DNA of 64,000 nucleotides from assembly GCA_964558975.1 (NCBI GenBank), contig CAZLFQ010000001.1, forward strand, positions 868,001-932,000, in the 5' to 3' direction. The notes beneath the pieces are model-generated. The model worked only from the letters and a program-made list of their open reading frames with translations, was not told the origin of the DNA and did no database searches. Positions 1 to 7,624 of this stretch are shown piece by piece (the stretch's first letter is position 1; each line of letters opens with the position of its first letter). The stretch is from CAZLFQ01 sp964558975 (lineage in GTDB: Bacteria > Pseudomonadota > Alphaproteobacteria > Rickettsiales > Midichloriaceae). Position numbers and translations under genes: made by a program.

Positions 1-2
1 CT

Positions 3-749
3 TATTTATGTCGTCAATGTGGTCTTGCGCTTTTTAGGTCAAAACAAAAATTCCATTCCTATTGTGGTTGGCCAAGTTTTGATAAAGAAATTGATGGTGC
101 AGTAAAAGTACAAATTGATGCTGATGGTCAGAGATCTGAAATTATATGTCAGCGGTGTGATGCTCATCTAGGCCATGTTTTTGAAGGTGAAAATTTTACA
201 TCCCTAAACACTCGTCATTGTGTGAATTCAGCAAGCCTAGATTTTGTGGCAAACTTAGATGTTATTGATAGCGAAGAAGCAATTGTTGCCGCTGGTTGTT
301 TTTGGGGAGTTGAGTATTATTTCAAAAAACTCAAAGGGGTTTTAAAAGCTGAATCTGGTTATATAGGTGGTCATAAAGATAATCCAACATACGAAGAAAT
401 TTGTGAAGGGGATACTGGCCATTATGAAGCTGTGAGAGTTATATACGATCCGTCAATCATTTCTCATGAGCAAGTCATAAAGTATTTTTTTGAGATTCAT
501 GACCCAGAACAAATTGACGGACAAGGCCCAGATATTGGCGAGCAATATTTAAGCGCGGTGTTTTGCTACGATAAAAAACAAAAAGAAACCTGTAATTCGA
601 TTATAGAGCATCTCACCAAGAAAGGTTATAAAGTTGCTACAAAAATTCTATCTGTTAGTGTGTTTTGGAAGGCTGAAAATTATCATCAGGATTATTACTC
701 AAAGACTGGAAAACAACCTTATTGCCATACTTACACGAAAAAGTTTTAA
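3..749 (+). CDS. msrBA: Bifunctional MsrB-MsrA methionine sulfoxide reductase, 5' end outside window
   Basis: An open frame runs from the window edge to the stop. It joins an N-terminal MsrB domain (methionine-R-sulfoxide reductase) to a C-terminal MsrA domain (S-sulfoxide), so one protein repairs both oxidised methionine forms. MsrB shows two zinc CxxC pairs (CRQC and CQRC), the CGWPSF motif and the catalytic cysteine in RHCVNSASL. MsrA shows GCFWG with its catalytic cysteine, and EGDTGHYEAV. A GTG at 222 could be mistaken for a start, but it lies inside the MsrB active-site motif, so the domains are continuous. Many known fusions are A-B; here the order is B-A. The true start and any signal peptide lie upstream of the window. 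Confidence 0.93.
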   Translation, partial: YLCRQCGLALFRSKQKFHSYCGWPSFDKEIDGAVKVQIDADGQRSEIICQRCDAHLGHVFEGENFTSLNTRHCVNSASLDFVANLDVIDSEEAIVAAGCFWGVEYYFKKLKGVLKAESGYIGGHKDNPTYEEICEGDTGHYEAVRVIYDPSIISHEQVIKYFFEIHDPEQIDGQGPDIGEQYLSAVFCYDKKQKETCNSIIEHLTKKGYKVATKILSVSVFWKAENYHQDYYSKTGKQPYCHTYTKKF

Positions 750-794
750 GCGATTTCATTTGCCCTCCATCTAATTAAGGTATAGCCTGTATAG

Positions 795-1694
795 ATGGAA
801 AATAAAAAACAAAAGCGCAAAGGCAAAATTTACGCCATAATTTCTGGTCTGATGTACTCTTTACTCGGATATTTTGGCGTTTCTATAATTAAGGAGGGAT
901 ATTCGGTTGAGAATATGTCTTTCTGGCGCTTCTTCATAGCTGCAATTTTTATCCTTATAATAATGCTACCAAATTGGCGCCAACTCAAAGTTGATAAAGT
1001 TGACACAATCAAAATGCTTATCATCGGTGCAGTATTCTATGGCGGATGCTCGATGCTGTATTTTGTTGCAGCAGAATACATAGGAACTGGCCTTGCAATT
1101 GTAATATTTTTTACATTCCCAGCTTTCGTTCTATTGATAAATAAATTCTTATATAGCGTAAGAATTACAAAAAACTATATGGCTGCTGTTGGGCTAATTA
1201 TGATCGGCTTAATACTGTTAATCGACCTAAAAGAAGCAAAAGCAGATGTAATGGGCATTTTTCTAAGCATATTAACTGGAATCCTTTATGCTGGGTATGT
1301 TGTTGCTGGGAAGCAAATCAAAATGCCACCACTAACATCAACATTTTTGGCATGTAGCGGTTGCTTCATCTCAGCCTTCGTTTTCAGTATCAGTGATGGA
1401 AGTTTTGCTATACCAAAAGGCACTAATGTTTGGATAGATATTATCGGAATAAGCATTATATCTACAGCACTACCTATGCTTTTATTATTAGAAGCATTAC
1501 GTTATATAAGCTCTACAAAAGGAGCTATATTATCTGTACTAGAACCAGTATTCATGGTGTTTGTTGGCATTATGTTCCTTGATGAAAAAATCTCTTTGTT
1601 ACAAGGCATAGGCGTTGCAGTAATTCTTTCTGGGAGCTTAATAACTCTAATAAGCCCACAAACATTTTCAAAGTTTAAAAAATATTTTTCATAA
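795..1694 (+). CDS. EamA/DMT-family transporter
   Basis: This 299-residue protein is almost entirely hydrophobic, with about ten predicted membrane helices arranged as two EamA repeats (roughly residues 12-140 and 155-285). The second repeat has the typical SVLEPVF...LDEKIS ending of drug/metabolite transporters. In Rickettsiales some members of this family import S-adenosylmethionine, but sequence alone does not identify the substrate here. The 3' end overlaps the convergent arginase gene by 20 bp. The start is the ATG at 795, 45 bp after msrBA, so the two could be cotranscribed. Confidence 0.85.
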   Translation: MENKKQKRKGKIYAIISGLMYSLLGYFGVSIIKEGYSVENMSFWRFFIAAIFILIIMLPNWRQLKVDKVDTIKMLIIGAVFYGGCSMLYFVAAEYIGTGLAIVIFFTFPAFVLLINKFLYSVRITKNYMAAVGLIMIGLILLIDLKEAKADVMGIFLSILTGILYAGYVVAGKQIKMPPLTSTFLACSGCFISAFVFSISDGSFAIPKGTNVWIDIIGISIISTALPMLLLLEALRYISSTKGAILSVLEPVFMVFVGIMFLDEKISLLQGIGVAVILSGSLITLISPQTFSKFKKYFS

Positions 1695-2553
1695 CATCTT
1701 GAATCAAATTTAGAGTGATTCCATTAACATCGGTTTTTGGGTTGAACTCAACTATTTCAAGTGCTGCAAATTTAGATTCTAATTTAAGCTTTGCAAATCT
1801 TGATAAAACATTTTTTGGATCTTCCCCGTTAGGCTCGAGTGAAGGCGTAGCAGGTGCAAACTCTGGATCAAAAAAATCTAAATCCAAACTCACTCCAAAA
1901 TTCTTCGTACCGTTTTTGACTATTGATAATGCTTCATCAAAACACTCTTCAAAACCCCTACTTTTAATTTCGTCCATATACATAACGCGAACATTCAATT
2001 TTTCTAAAAGTTTCTGCTCACCTTCTTCAAAGCTCCTTATGCCCATCAATACAACATGCTTAGGGTTTAATTTAGGTTTGAATCCATTTAGATTTACAAA
2101 TTCTGTTTCCCCATACCCTAATAAAGCTGCAAGGGGCATACCATGGAATGCTTTAGAAGGACTGGTCTCATATGTGTGAGAGTCCATGTGCGCGTCAATC
2201 CAAATTAAACCAAACTGTTCTGCTGCTTGAAATGATTTTATGACACCACTCCACGTACCAATTGCATTGCTATGATCACCCCCAATCACCACTGGAAAGT
2301 GATTTTCTAAAATCACTTCTTCAACCTGTCTTGATAACTGAGTAAATACATCCTGAAGTACTGGCTTGGTCTCTTGGCCAACAGCTAAAGATTTTTCAGT
2401 GGACCTAAATTGAGGGTAAACCATTCTATTCCATCTCATACTGGGAATTTTATTGTAAAACCTAGTTGCTCTTAGTGTTTCTGCTCCAAGCTCACTATCT
2501 CTAACTTTAGCACCCCATCCGCTAGCAACTCCTATTAGTTCAATAGCTTTCAT
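1675..2553 (-). CDS. rocF: Arginase (ureohydrolase family)
   Basis: This 292-residue ureohydrolase has the complete binuclear manganese site: GGDHS near residue 91, DAHMD near residue 120, and SLDLDFFDP near residue 223. The stretch after DAHMD ends in HGMPLAALLG, as in true arginases rather than agmatinases. Predicted reaction: arginine to ornithine plus urea. No urease or ornithine decarboxylase gene lies nearby. In an intracellular bacterium, arginase could supply ornithine or compete for host arginine; that role is inference. It converges with the DMT transporter and diverges from efp. Confidence 0.85.
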   Translation of the reverse strand: MKAIELIGVASGWGAKVRDSELGAETLRATRFYNKIPSMRWNRMVYPQFRSTEKSLAVGQETKPVLQDVFTQLSRQVEEVILENHFPVVIGGDHSNAIGTWSGVIKSFQAAEQFGLIWIDAHMDSHTYETSPSKAFHGMPLAALLGYGETEFVNLNGFKPKLNPKHVVLMGIRSFEEGEQKLLEKLNVRVMYMDEIKSRGFEECFDEALSIVKNGTKNFGVSLDLDFFDPEFAPATPSLEPNGEDPKNVLSRFAKLKLESKFAALEIVEFNPKTDVNGITLNLIQDVMKNIF

Positions 2554-2652
2554 AACACTCCTTAAATCACTGATCTCACTAGTAAAACACTAAGTTATAT
2601 ATTTCTCTATGGAAAAATAACTGAACATGTGATAAAAGTTATGCAGCAAATC

Positions 2653-2658
2653 AGGGAT
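2653..2658 (+). promoter_or_regulatory. Ribosome binding site deciding the efp start
   Basis: AGGGAT lies 6 bp upstream of the ATG at 2665. In-frame GTG (2629) and ATG (2641) codons exist further upstream. The Shine-Dalgarno match and the usual MKI-x-AN-x-IR N-terminus of elongation factor P both favour 2665. Confidence 0.6.
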
Positions 2659-2664
2659 AAAATA

Positions 2665-3228
2665 ATGAAAATCGGTGCAAATGATATTCGCGTAGGCAAC
2701 CTTCTTGAACTAGATAAACGTCTGTGGGTAGTATTAAAAACTCAGCACGTTCAACCTGGAAAAGGTGGTGCATTCATGCAAGTTGAGATGAAGGAAATTA
2801 AAGACGGAACAAAGAACAATACCCGTTTTCGCAGCAGCGAAACAGTGACAAAGGTTTCTTTAGAAGCTAGAGATTTTCAATTTTTGTACGAGTCAGGTGA
2901 TAGTATTGAACTCATGGACAAAACAAATTATGAGCAGATTTCTTTGAGTAAAGATTTAGTTGGTGATCAGGCAGCATTCTTACAAGAAGGTATGGATGTT
3001 ATGGTAGAGTTTTATAATGATTCACCTATAGCTGTGGTATTACCAGATACAACGATAGTTGAAATCGCAGAATGTGAGCCCGCTATTAAAAATCAAACCG
3101 CTGCATCATCTTACAAGCCAGCTCTACTTACAAATGGTGTACGAATTACAGTTCCTCCATTCGTTGGCGTAGGCGATAGAGTTGTAGTCAGAATAGCTAC
3201 ACAAGAGTACATGGAGCGCGCGAAATAA
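2665..3228 (+). CDS. efp: Translation elongation factor P
   Basis: EF-P stimulates peptide bond formation at polyproline stretches. From the ATG at 2665 the product is 187 residues, the normal family length. It starts with MKIGANDIRVGN (KOW-like domain I) and has PGKGGAF, whose lysine is the usual modified residue, then two OB-like domains ending in VVRIATQEYMERAK. Whether the lysine is modified (EpmA/B) cannot be told here, as those genes are not in the window. The stop overlaps the bolA start (TAATG). Confidence 0.95.
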   Translation: MKIGANDIRVGNLLELDKRLWVVLKTQHVQPGKGGAFMQVEMKEIKDGTKNNTRFRSSETVTKVSLEARDFQFLYESGDSIELMDKTNYEQISLSKDLVGDQAAFLQEGMDVMVEFYNDSPIAVVLPDTTIVEIAECEPAIKNQTAASSYKPALLTNGVRITVPPFVGVGDRVVVRIATQEYMERAK

Positions 3229-3458
3229 TGGCTGTTACTGCTGACATTCTAAAAGGTATGCTAACAGAAAAGTTTCCCGATAGCGAGATTGAGATCATCG
3301 ATCTTGCTGGAGATGGAGATCACTATGAAGCAAGAATTACAAGCCCACAATTCAATGGGATGAGTAAACTTGCCCAACACAAACTAGTATACGATGCATT
3401 AGGAAATATGGTCGGTGGACAGCTCCATGCCCTAGCTTTAAAAACAATACCAAGATAA
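3228..3458 (+). CDS. BolA family protein
   Basis: This 76-residue single-domain BolA protein has a GDGDHYEARITSPQF segment with the conserved His, and a helix with LAQHKLVYDALG. BolA proteins pair with monothiol glutaredoxins to carry or sense Fe-S clusters, and a monothiol glutaredoxin gene follows 12 bp downstream. The short length fits the IbaG/BolA2 type better than the longer E. coli BolA. The start overlaps the efp stop by one base, so translation is probably coupled. Confidence 0.92.
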   Translation: MAVTADILKGMLTEKFPDSEIEIIDLAGDGDHYEARITSPQFNGMSKLAQHKLVYDALGNMVGGQLHALALKTIPR

Positions 3459-3470
3459 TTAAGGAAAAAC

Positions 3471-3800
3471 ATGAGTGATATTTTTAATCAAATTAAGAGT
3501 GATATTTCAACAAATGAAGTCGTTCTATACATGAAAGGCACACCCACTTTTCCAAGATGTGGCTTCTCAAATTTTGTTGTACAAGTTCTGAATAAAATGG
3601 GAGTACAATTCAAAGGGGTGGATGTGTTGGAAAACGAAGAGATTCGTCAGGGAATAAAAGATTTCACGAACTGGCCAACAATTCCCCAACTTTACATAAA
3701 AGGTGAATTTATAGGCGGCTGTGATATTGTAAAAGAGATGTATGAAAGTGGAGAATTAAAAACTCTACTTGATGAGAAAAAAATTAGAACTAACGTATAG
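3471..3800 (+). CDS. grxD: Monothiol glutaredoxin (Grx4 type)
   Basis: This 109-residue thioredoxin-fold protein has the KGTP-x-FPRCGFSN active site, with a single CGFS cysteine instead of CxxC. The WPTIPQLYIKGEFIGGCDI segment carries the cis-proline and the glutathione-binding loop. Family members carry [2Fe-2S] clusters to acceptor proteins, working with BolA. The gene directly follows bolA, supporting a functional Fe-S pair. AAGGA just before the ATG is a plausible ribosome binding site. Confidence 0.95.
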   Translation: MSDIFNQIKSDISTNEVVLYMKGTPTFPRCGFSNFVVQVLNKMGVQFKGVDVLENEEIRQGIKDFTNWPTIPQLYIKGEFIGGCDIVKEMYESGELKTLLDEKKIRTNV

Positions 3801-3814
3801 TTTGAAGGATTAAA

Positions 3815-4738
3815 TTGATTGATATTTATTTGCCTATTGCAGATGTAAAGGCTGATCTGCTGGTACTTATATTTATTGGCCTAGCTACAGGGATTCTAAG
3901 TGGTCTATTTGGTCTTGGTGGCGGGCTTATTTCGGTGCCTTACCTTACTCTTATTGGAATTCCTCCACAAGTCGCAGTTGCAACAGCAACAAACCAAATG
4001 ACTGCTGGGACTTTATCGTCATGTATTGCTTATGCACGAAAAAATCGTGTTGATTTTAGACTTGGCGCAGCAATGCTTTCAGGCGGAATAGTAGGGAATT
4101 TAATTGGAATCTTAGTTTTTCATTATCTTCAAGTTCATGGGGATTTAGACACTTTCATTTCTGTCGCATTTTTTTTCTTACTTACTATAATTGGGCTAAA
4201 AACATCTTATGAATCTCTAATTTCAATTTATAACCATATCAAAAAAAATGGCGAGCACGTTAAAACTCAAAGACATGGACACTGGTTCTATATACTGCCA
4301 TTTAGAACAAAATTCAGATGCACAGAAGAGAAAGTGAGTTTTCTTCTACCTGCAATGGTTGGAGTAGTAGGTGGTTTTTTTGTATTAATGCTAGGGATTG
4401 GCGGCGGATTCATAATGATCCCTGCAATGCTATATTTATTAAAAATAGATGAAGCTTTTTTAAGCGGAACAATACAATTTCAGATTATCTTCACAAGCAT
4501 TTTTTCAACCATTCTACACTCTTTGACCTCGCAAAATATGGATATAATACTTTGTATAATTCTTATTTTTGGTACTGTGATAGGAGCACAAATTGGTGCC
4601 AAAATAGGTATAAAAATCCAACCAAAAAAATTCAGATTAATTTTGGCGTTTATTATATTGTTGATAGCTGTGAATATTGGGGCTGACCTTTTAATTAAAC
4701 CAGACAATTTATATAAAATTGATCAGCTAGGTAAATAA
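3815..4738 (+). CDS. TauE/SafE family sulfite/anion exporter
   Basis: This 307-residue polytopic membrane protein has two TauE-like repeats, each with a glycine-rich signature: GLFGLGGGLISVP near residue 31 and VLMLGIGGGFIMIP near residue 191. The first repeat is followed by the typical VAVATATNQ stretch. The most likely start is TTG at 3815 behind GAAGGA. Members export sulfite or sulfoacetate, or have unknown anion substrates. In Alphaproteobacteria this gene is often paired with the Alph_Pro_TM family gene that follows 3 bp downstream, as seen here. Confidence 0.85.
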   Translation: MIDIYLPIADVKADLLVLIFIGLATGILSGLFGLGGGLISVPYLTLIGIPPQVAVATATNQMTAGTLSSCIAYARKNRVDFRLGAAMLSGGIVGNLIGILVFHYLQVHGDLDTFISVAFFFLLTIIGLKTSYESLISIYNHIKKNGEHVKTQRHGHWFYILPFRTKFRCTEEKVSFLLPAMVGVVGGFFVLMLGIGGGFIMIPAMLYLLKIDEAFLSGTIQFQIIFTSIFSTILHSLTSQNMDIILCIILIFGTVIGAQIGAKIGIKIQPKKFRLILAFIILLIAVNIGADLLIKPDNLYKIDQLGK

Positions 4739-4741
4739 ATT

Positions 4742-5494
4742 ATGAAAAACATTTTTTATATTTTGTCATTTTTTGTTCTGTTGTCAGTATCGCATAGTGG
4801 TCATGCGAACGCCTTAATTTATGATCTTGAACTTAGTAATAACACTATAATAAAAGACTCTACATTTGAAGGAAGCGACATCTATATTTCTGGGCTAATT
4901 AGAGGCAAAACGGATATCATTGCTTCCGTGACTGGCCCTACAAAAGGTTACAACATCTGGAAAAAAGAAAAAAACTTTGGCGTTTGGCTAAATTCAAAAC
5001 GCTTGAATATACCCTCAACTTTTAGCTTTTATCAAATATATGCAACGAGCTCTTTAGAAAAAATTACTAATTACGATACACTAAAAATATTAAGCTTAGA
5101 TCTTGATTACAATGATTACTTTGCAAGAGAGAGTTACGAAAAATCTGAAATGCTACAATTTAACAGAGCATTTAAGGAATACCAACAATCAGTAGGACAA
5201 TATTTAGACTCTATAAATCCCATTGAAATTTTTGGAGGAAGTGTCTTCAGAATTAAAATCAAATTAGGAAGCACAGTACCTATTGGTGAATACATGATTA
5301 AAATTGCAGAATTTGAAAACGGGCAGTTAACCCAAATAGAGAATCTAAAATTCGAAGTAAAACAAAGCGATTTTTTTGCAACCATAGATTACACAGCAAA
5401 CAACTGGCCATTGGTCTATTCACTTATTGCCATTACAATTGCACTACTGGTTGGCGGTGCTACAGGATTATTATTTAATAGTGAGAGAGTTTAG
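4742..5494 (+). CDS. Alph_Pro_TM (TIGR02186-type) membrane-anchored periplasmic protein
   Basis: This 250-residue protein has a Sec signal peptide (cleavage probably after SHSGHA, about residue 22), a beta-rich periplasmic body, and one C-terminal membrane helix at about residues 225-245. The N-terminal block (LELSN...FEGSDIYISG...VTGPTKGYNIWKKE...FGVWLNS) matches the alphaproteobacterial Alph_Pro_TM pattern. No biochemical function is known for the family. Adjacency to a TauE/SafE exporter suggests an accessory role in anion export. It overlaps the convergent MFS gene by 4 bp. Confidence 0.75.
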   Translation: MKNIFYILSFFVLLSVSHSGHANALIYDLELSNNTIIKDSTFEGSDIYISGLIRGKTDIIASVTGPTKGYNIWKKEKNFGVWLNSKRLNIPSTFSFYQIYATSSLEKITNYDTLKILSLDLDYNDYFARESYEKSEMLQFNRAFKEYQQSVGQYLDSINPIEIFGGSVFRIKIKLGSTVPIGEYMIKIAEFENGQLTQIENLKFEVKQSDFFATIDYTANNWPLVYSLIAITIALLVGGATGLLFNSERV

Positions 5495-6708
5495 ATTTTC
5501 TTCAGTGAACCAAACTCTTTAACATGGAACATCCAATATATAACTGAAACTGATGATAAGGTCAGACCCATTATTATAAATAGATTGCCTACATCACTGC
5601 CTATAACGAAACTACCAAACAACATGCCAAAAGACATAAACAATGTTCGTATGCTTCCTATCGCAGAAGAAGACATACCTTTAATATCTGGGAATTTATC
5701 TAAAGCTTTTGCAGTAAACCCAGGGATAATAAATGGTACTATTGCTGACTGAATACATATGATTGATAATATTATTTCTGGAGGCCAATGATAATCAATT
5801 AACCCAATTATCAAATATATTGGTATCAAACATGTGAGTGCTTTGATTCCATATTTTGCACACTTAGATATGCCGAAGAGATTAACTACATGCCGAAAAA
5901 TCAATACTGAGAACATATTGAATAGCATTGGTATGAATTGGTAGATTGCGTAAGTGGAAACACTGAGTTTGTAATCAGATATATAAATAAATGGTGCATT
6001 AATTACGAACATCATATAAACCGCGACTATTATTCCCACCATAGAACTGTAAGATACGAATTTGACATGTCTTAGTAATTTGAAATATGTTCTGAACAAC
6101 ATTGAAATTCGCTCATTTTGTTTATGAGTGTGAGTCTCAGGTATAAATCTATAAACTAAAAACCAAGCAAGTACGCAGAAGAAAAAAATCATCACAAAGT
6201 TAGCACGCCACCCACCTGTTAACTCTACAAGCACCGCTCCAACTATTGGAGCAAGTACGAATGCAATTGGAAACGACATCTCAAGTAGCCCTAAAATTTT
6301 GGCTCGTTCAGTTCTATGATTATACAAATCTGCGATTATTGCCGTAGCGAGAACTGAAGATATTCCTGCTCCAAGAGATTGAATGGCTCTAATAATAATT
6401 AATGATTCAATTGTTGGCGCTATACAGCAACCAAATTGCCCCACTGTCTGGATACCGATTGTTAGGAGCATAATTTTTCTTCTTCCATAAAGATCACTTA
6501 CTGGCCCCCAAAGCAATCTAGAAAAAATTGCACCAAATCCAAACAAGATTAGTACCAACTGGACCATAAACTCATTTGTATTAAGATCTTCAACCATTAT
6601 TGGCATTGAAGGAAGGTGTATATCCATAGCCATAGCAAAAAGCATATTATTGAATATCAATATATATGCTATCCACTCAGGGTGGCGCTGGGTATTTATG
6701 AATCGCAT
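5491..6708 (-). CDS. MFS transporter, Bcr/CflA-type
   Basis: This 405-residue major facilitator protein has about twelve membrane helices. Helix 1 has the MDIHLPSMP motif and the helix 2-3 loop has GPVSDLYGRRKIM, both typical of the Bcr/CflA multidrug efflux subfamily. Substrate unknown. The stop is 4 bp inside the end of the Alph_Pro_TM gene. It starts 5 bp after cpoB on the same strand, so leuS-cpoB-MFS probably form one transcript. Confidence 0.85.
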   Translation of the reverse strand: MRFINTQRHPEWIAYILIFNNMLFAMAMDIHLPSMPIMVEDLNTNEFMVQLVLILFGFGAIFSRLLWGPVSDLYGRRKIMLLTIGIQTVGQFGCCIAPTIESLIIIRAIQSLGAGISSVLATAIIADLYNHRTERAKILGLLEMSFPIAFVLAPIVGAVLVELTGGWRANFVMIFFFCVLAWFLVYRFIPETHTHKQNERISMLFRTYFKLLRHVKFVSYSSMVGIIVAVYMMFVINAPFIYISDYKLSVSTYAIYQFIPMLFNMFSVLIFRHVVNLFGISKCAKYGIKALTCLIPIYLIIGLIDYHWPPEIILSIICIQSAIVPFIIPGFTAKALDKFPDIKGMSSSAIGSIRTLFMSFGMLFGSFVIGSDVGNLFIIMGLTLSSVSVIYWMFHVKEFGSLKKI

Positions 6709-6712
6709 GATA

Positions 6713-7624
6713 CTATGAACTACACCTTAGGTTTTTCATTTCTTCATCACACTGCTTCTTTAAAGTATTCGCAGCATTTGGGAACTCTTTCTTCATCTTA
6801 GCAAAAGTCGTGCAAGCTTCTTTTCTCTTCTCTAGTTTTGCCATAGACTTCCCTAGCTTCAGCAAATTATCAGCTGCTCTTGAACCACGTATACTACTTT
6901 GGTAACCTTTAAGATACTCAATCGCAGCTTTGTCATATTCGGCACGAGTAAAGAATGTTTCTCCAATCCAATAATAAGCATTTCCAGCTTGATCAGTGTC
7001 TGGGTATTCCTTAACAAAAGCTTGTAGTGACGTTCTAGCGGCTTTATAATCCTTTTGTTTCAAAAGTGTTTGTGCATCTTTGAATTTATCATCCATGCTT
7101 TTTTCTTTGAGCTTCTTTTCTACAAGTGGGTCAATTTTTTCATCATCTTCCTTTACACCTTTATTTCTTGATTTCATATCTGACTCACTCAAAATCAGAT
7201 CGTTATCAAGCTCTTCATCCAGATCATCAAATAAATCCTTATCTTTGCTAGTAGATGATGTTTTATTTTTCTCAAGTTCACCAAACCTAAACTCCATATC
7301 TGCAGCAAATTTTACCATCTTCTCGTTTAAGCGCGCATTATCGAATTGGAGTTGTTCAAGATCGCCCCTAAGACCTTTTAGCTGCTCTTTCATTTCCTCA
7401 AGTTGAGCAAGAGTTGTAGCATTCAACCTTGCATTACTTGAAACTTCCCCAGATCCACCTCCAGTATAGATCTGCTTTTGCATGGAATTTATAGTTTTCT
7501 CAAGCCTCTCAATTTTGTCATCTGTAGCTGATGGCACTATCTTTTCATCAGCAGCATTAGCACTGCTAATAGATGACAAAGTAATAAGACCTATAAAAAG
7601 AAGTTTTGAAAAATTTATGCGCAT
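6713..7624 (-). CDS. cpoB: Cell division coordinator CpoB (YbgF)
   Basis: This 303-residue periplasmic protein has a signal peptide ending near SSANA (about residue 24), an N-terminal coiled coil (about residues 35-120), a charged linker, and C-terminal TPR repeats (from about residue 180) with the YYWIGETFF and AADNLLKLGKSM helices of YbgF/CpoB. CpoB links the Tol-Pal envelope constriction machinery to peptidoglycan synthesis. It usually follows tolQRAB-pal; here it follows leuS and overlaps it by 10 bp. No tol genes are in the window. Confidence 0.9.
   Translation of the reverse strand: MRINFSKLLFIGLITLSSISSANAADEKIVPSATDDKIERLEKTINSMQKQIYTGGGSGEVSSNARLNATTLAQLEEMKEQLKGLRGDLEQLQFDNARLNEKMVKFAADMEFRFGELEKNKTSSTSKDKDLFDDLDEELDNDLILSESDMKSRNKGVKEDDEKIDPLVEKKLKEKSMDDKFKDAQTLLKQKDYKAARTSLQAFVKEYPDTDQAGNAYYWIGETFFTRAEYDKAAIEYLKGYQSSIRGSRAADNLLKLGKSMAKLEKRKEACTTFAKMKKEFPNAANTLKKQCDEEMKNLRCSS

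Noticed and set aside
1715..2179. 154-residue plus-strand open frame opposite the arginase
   Set aside because: Antisense shadow; the arginase on the other strand has all catalytic motifs.
7080..7406. 108-residue plus-strand open frame rich in Ser and Phe
   Set aside because: It is antisense to the charged linker of cpoB; its composition is the mirror of Lys/Glu/Asp codons.
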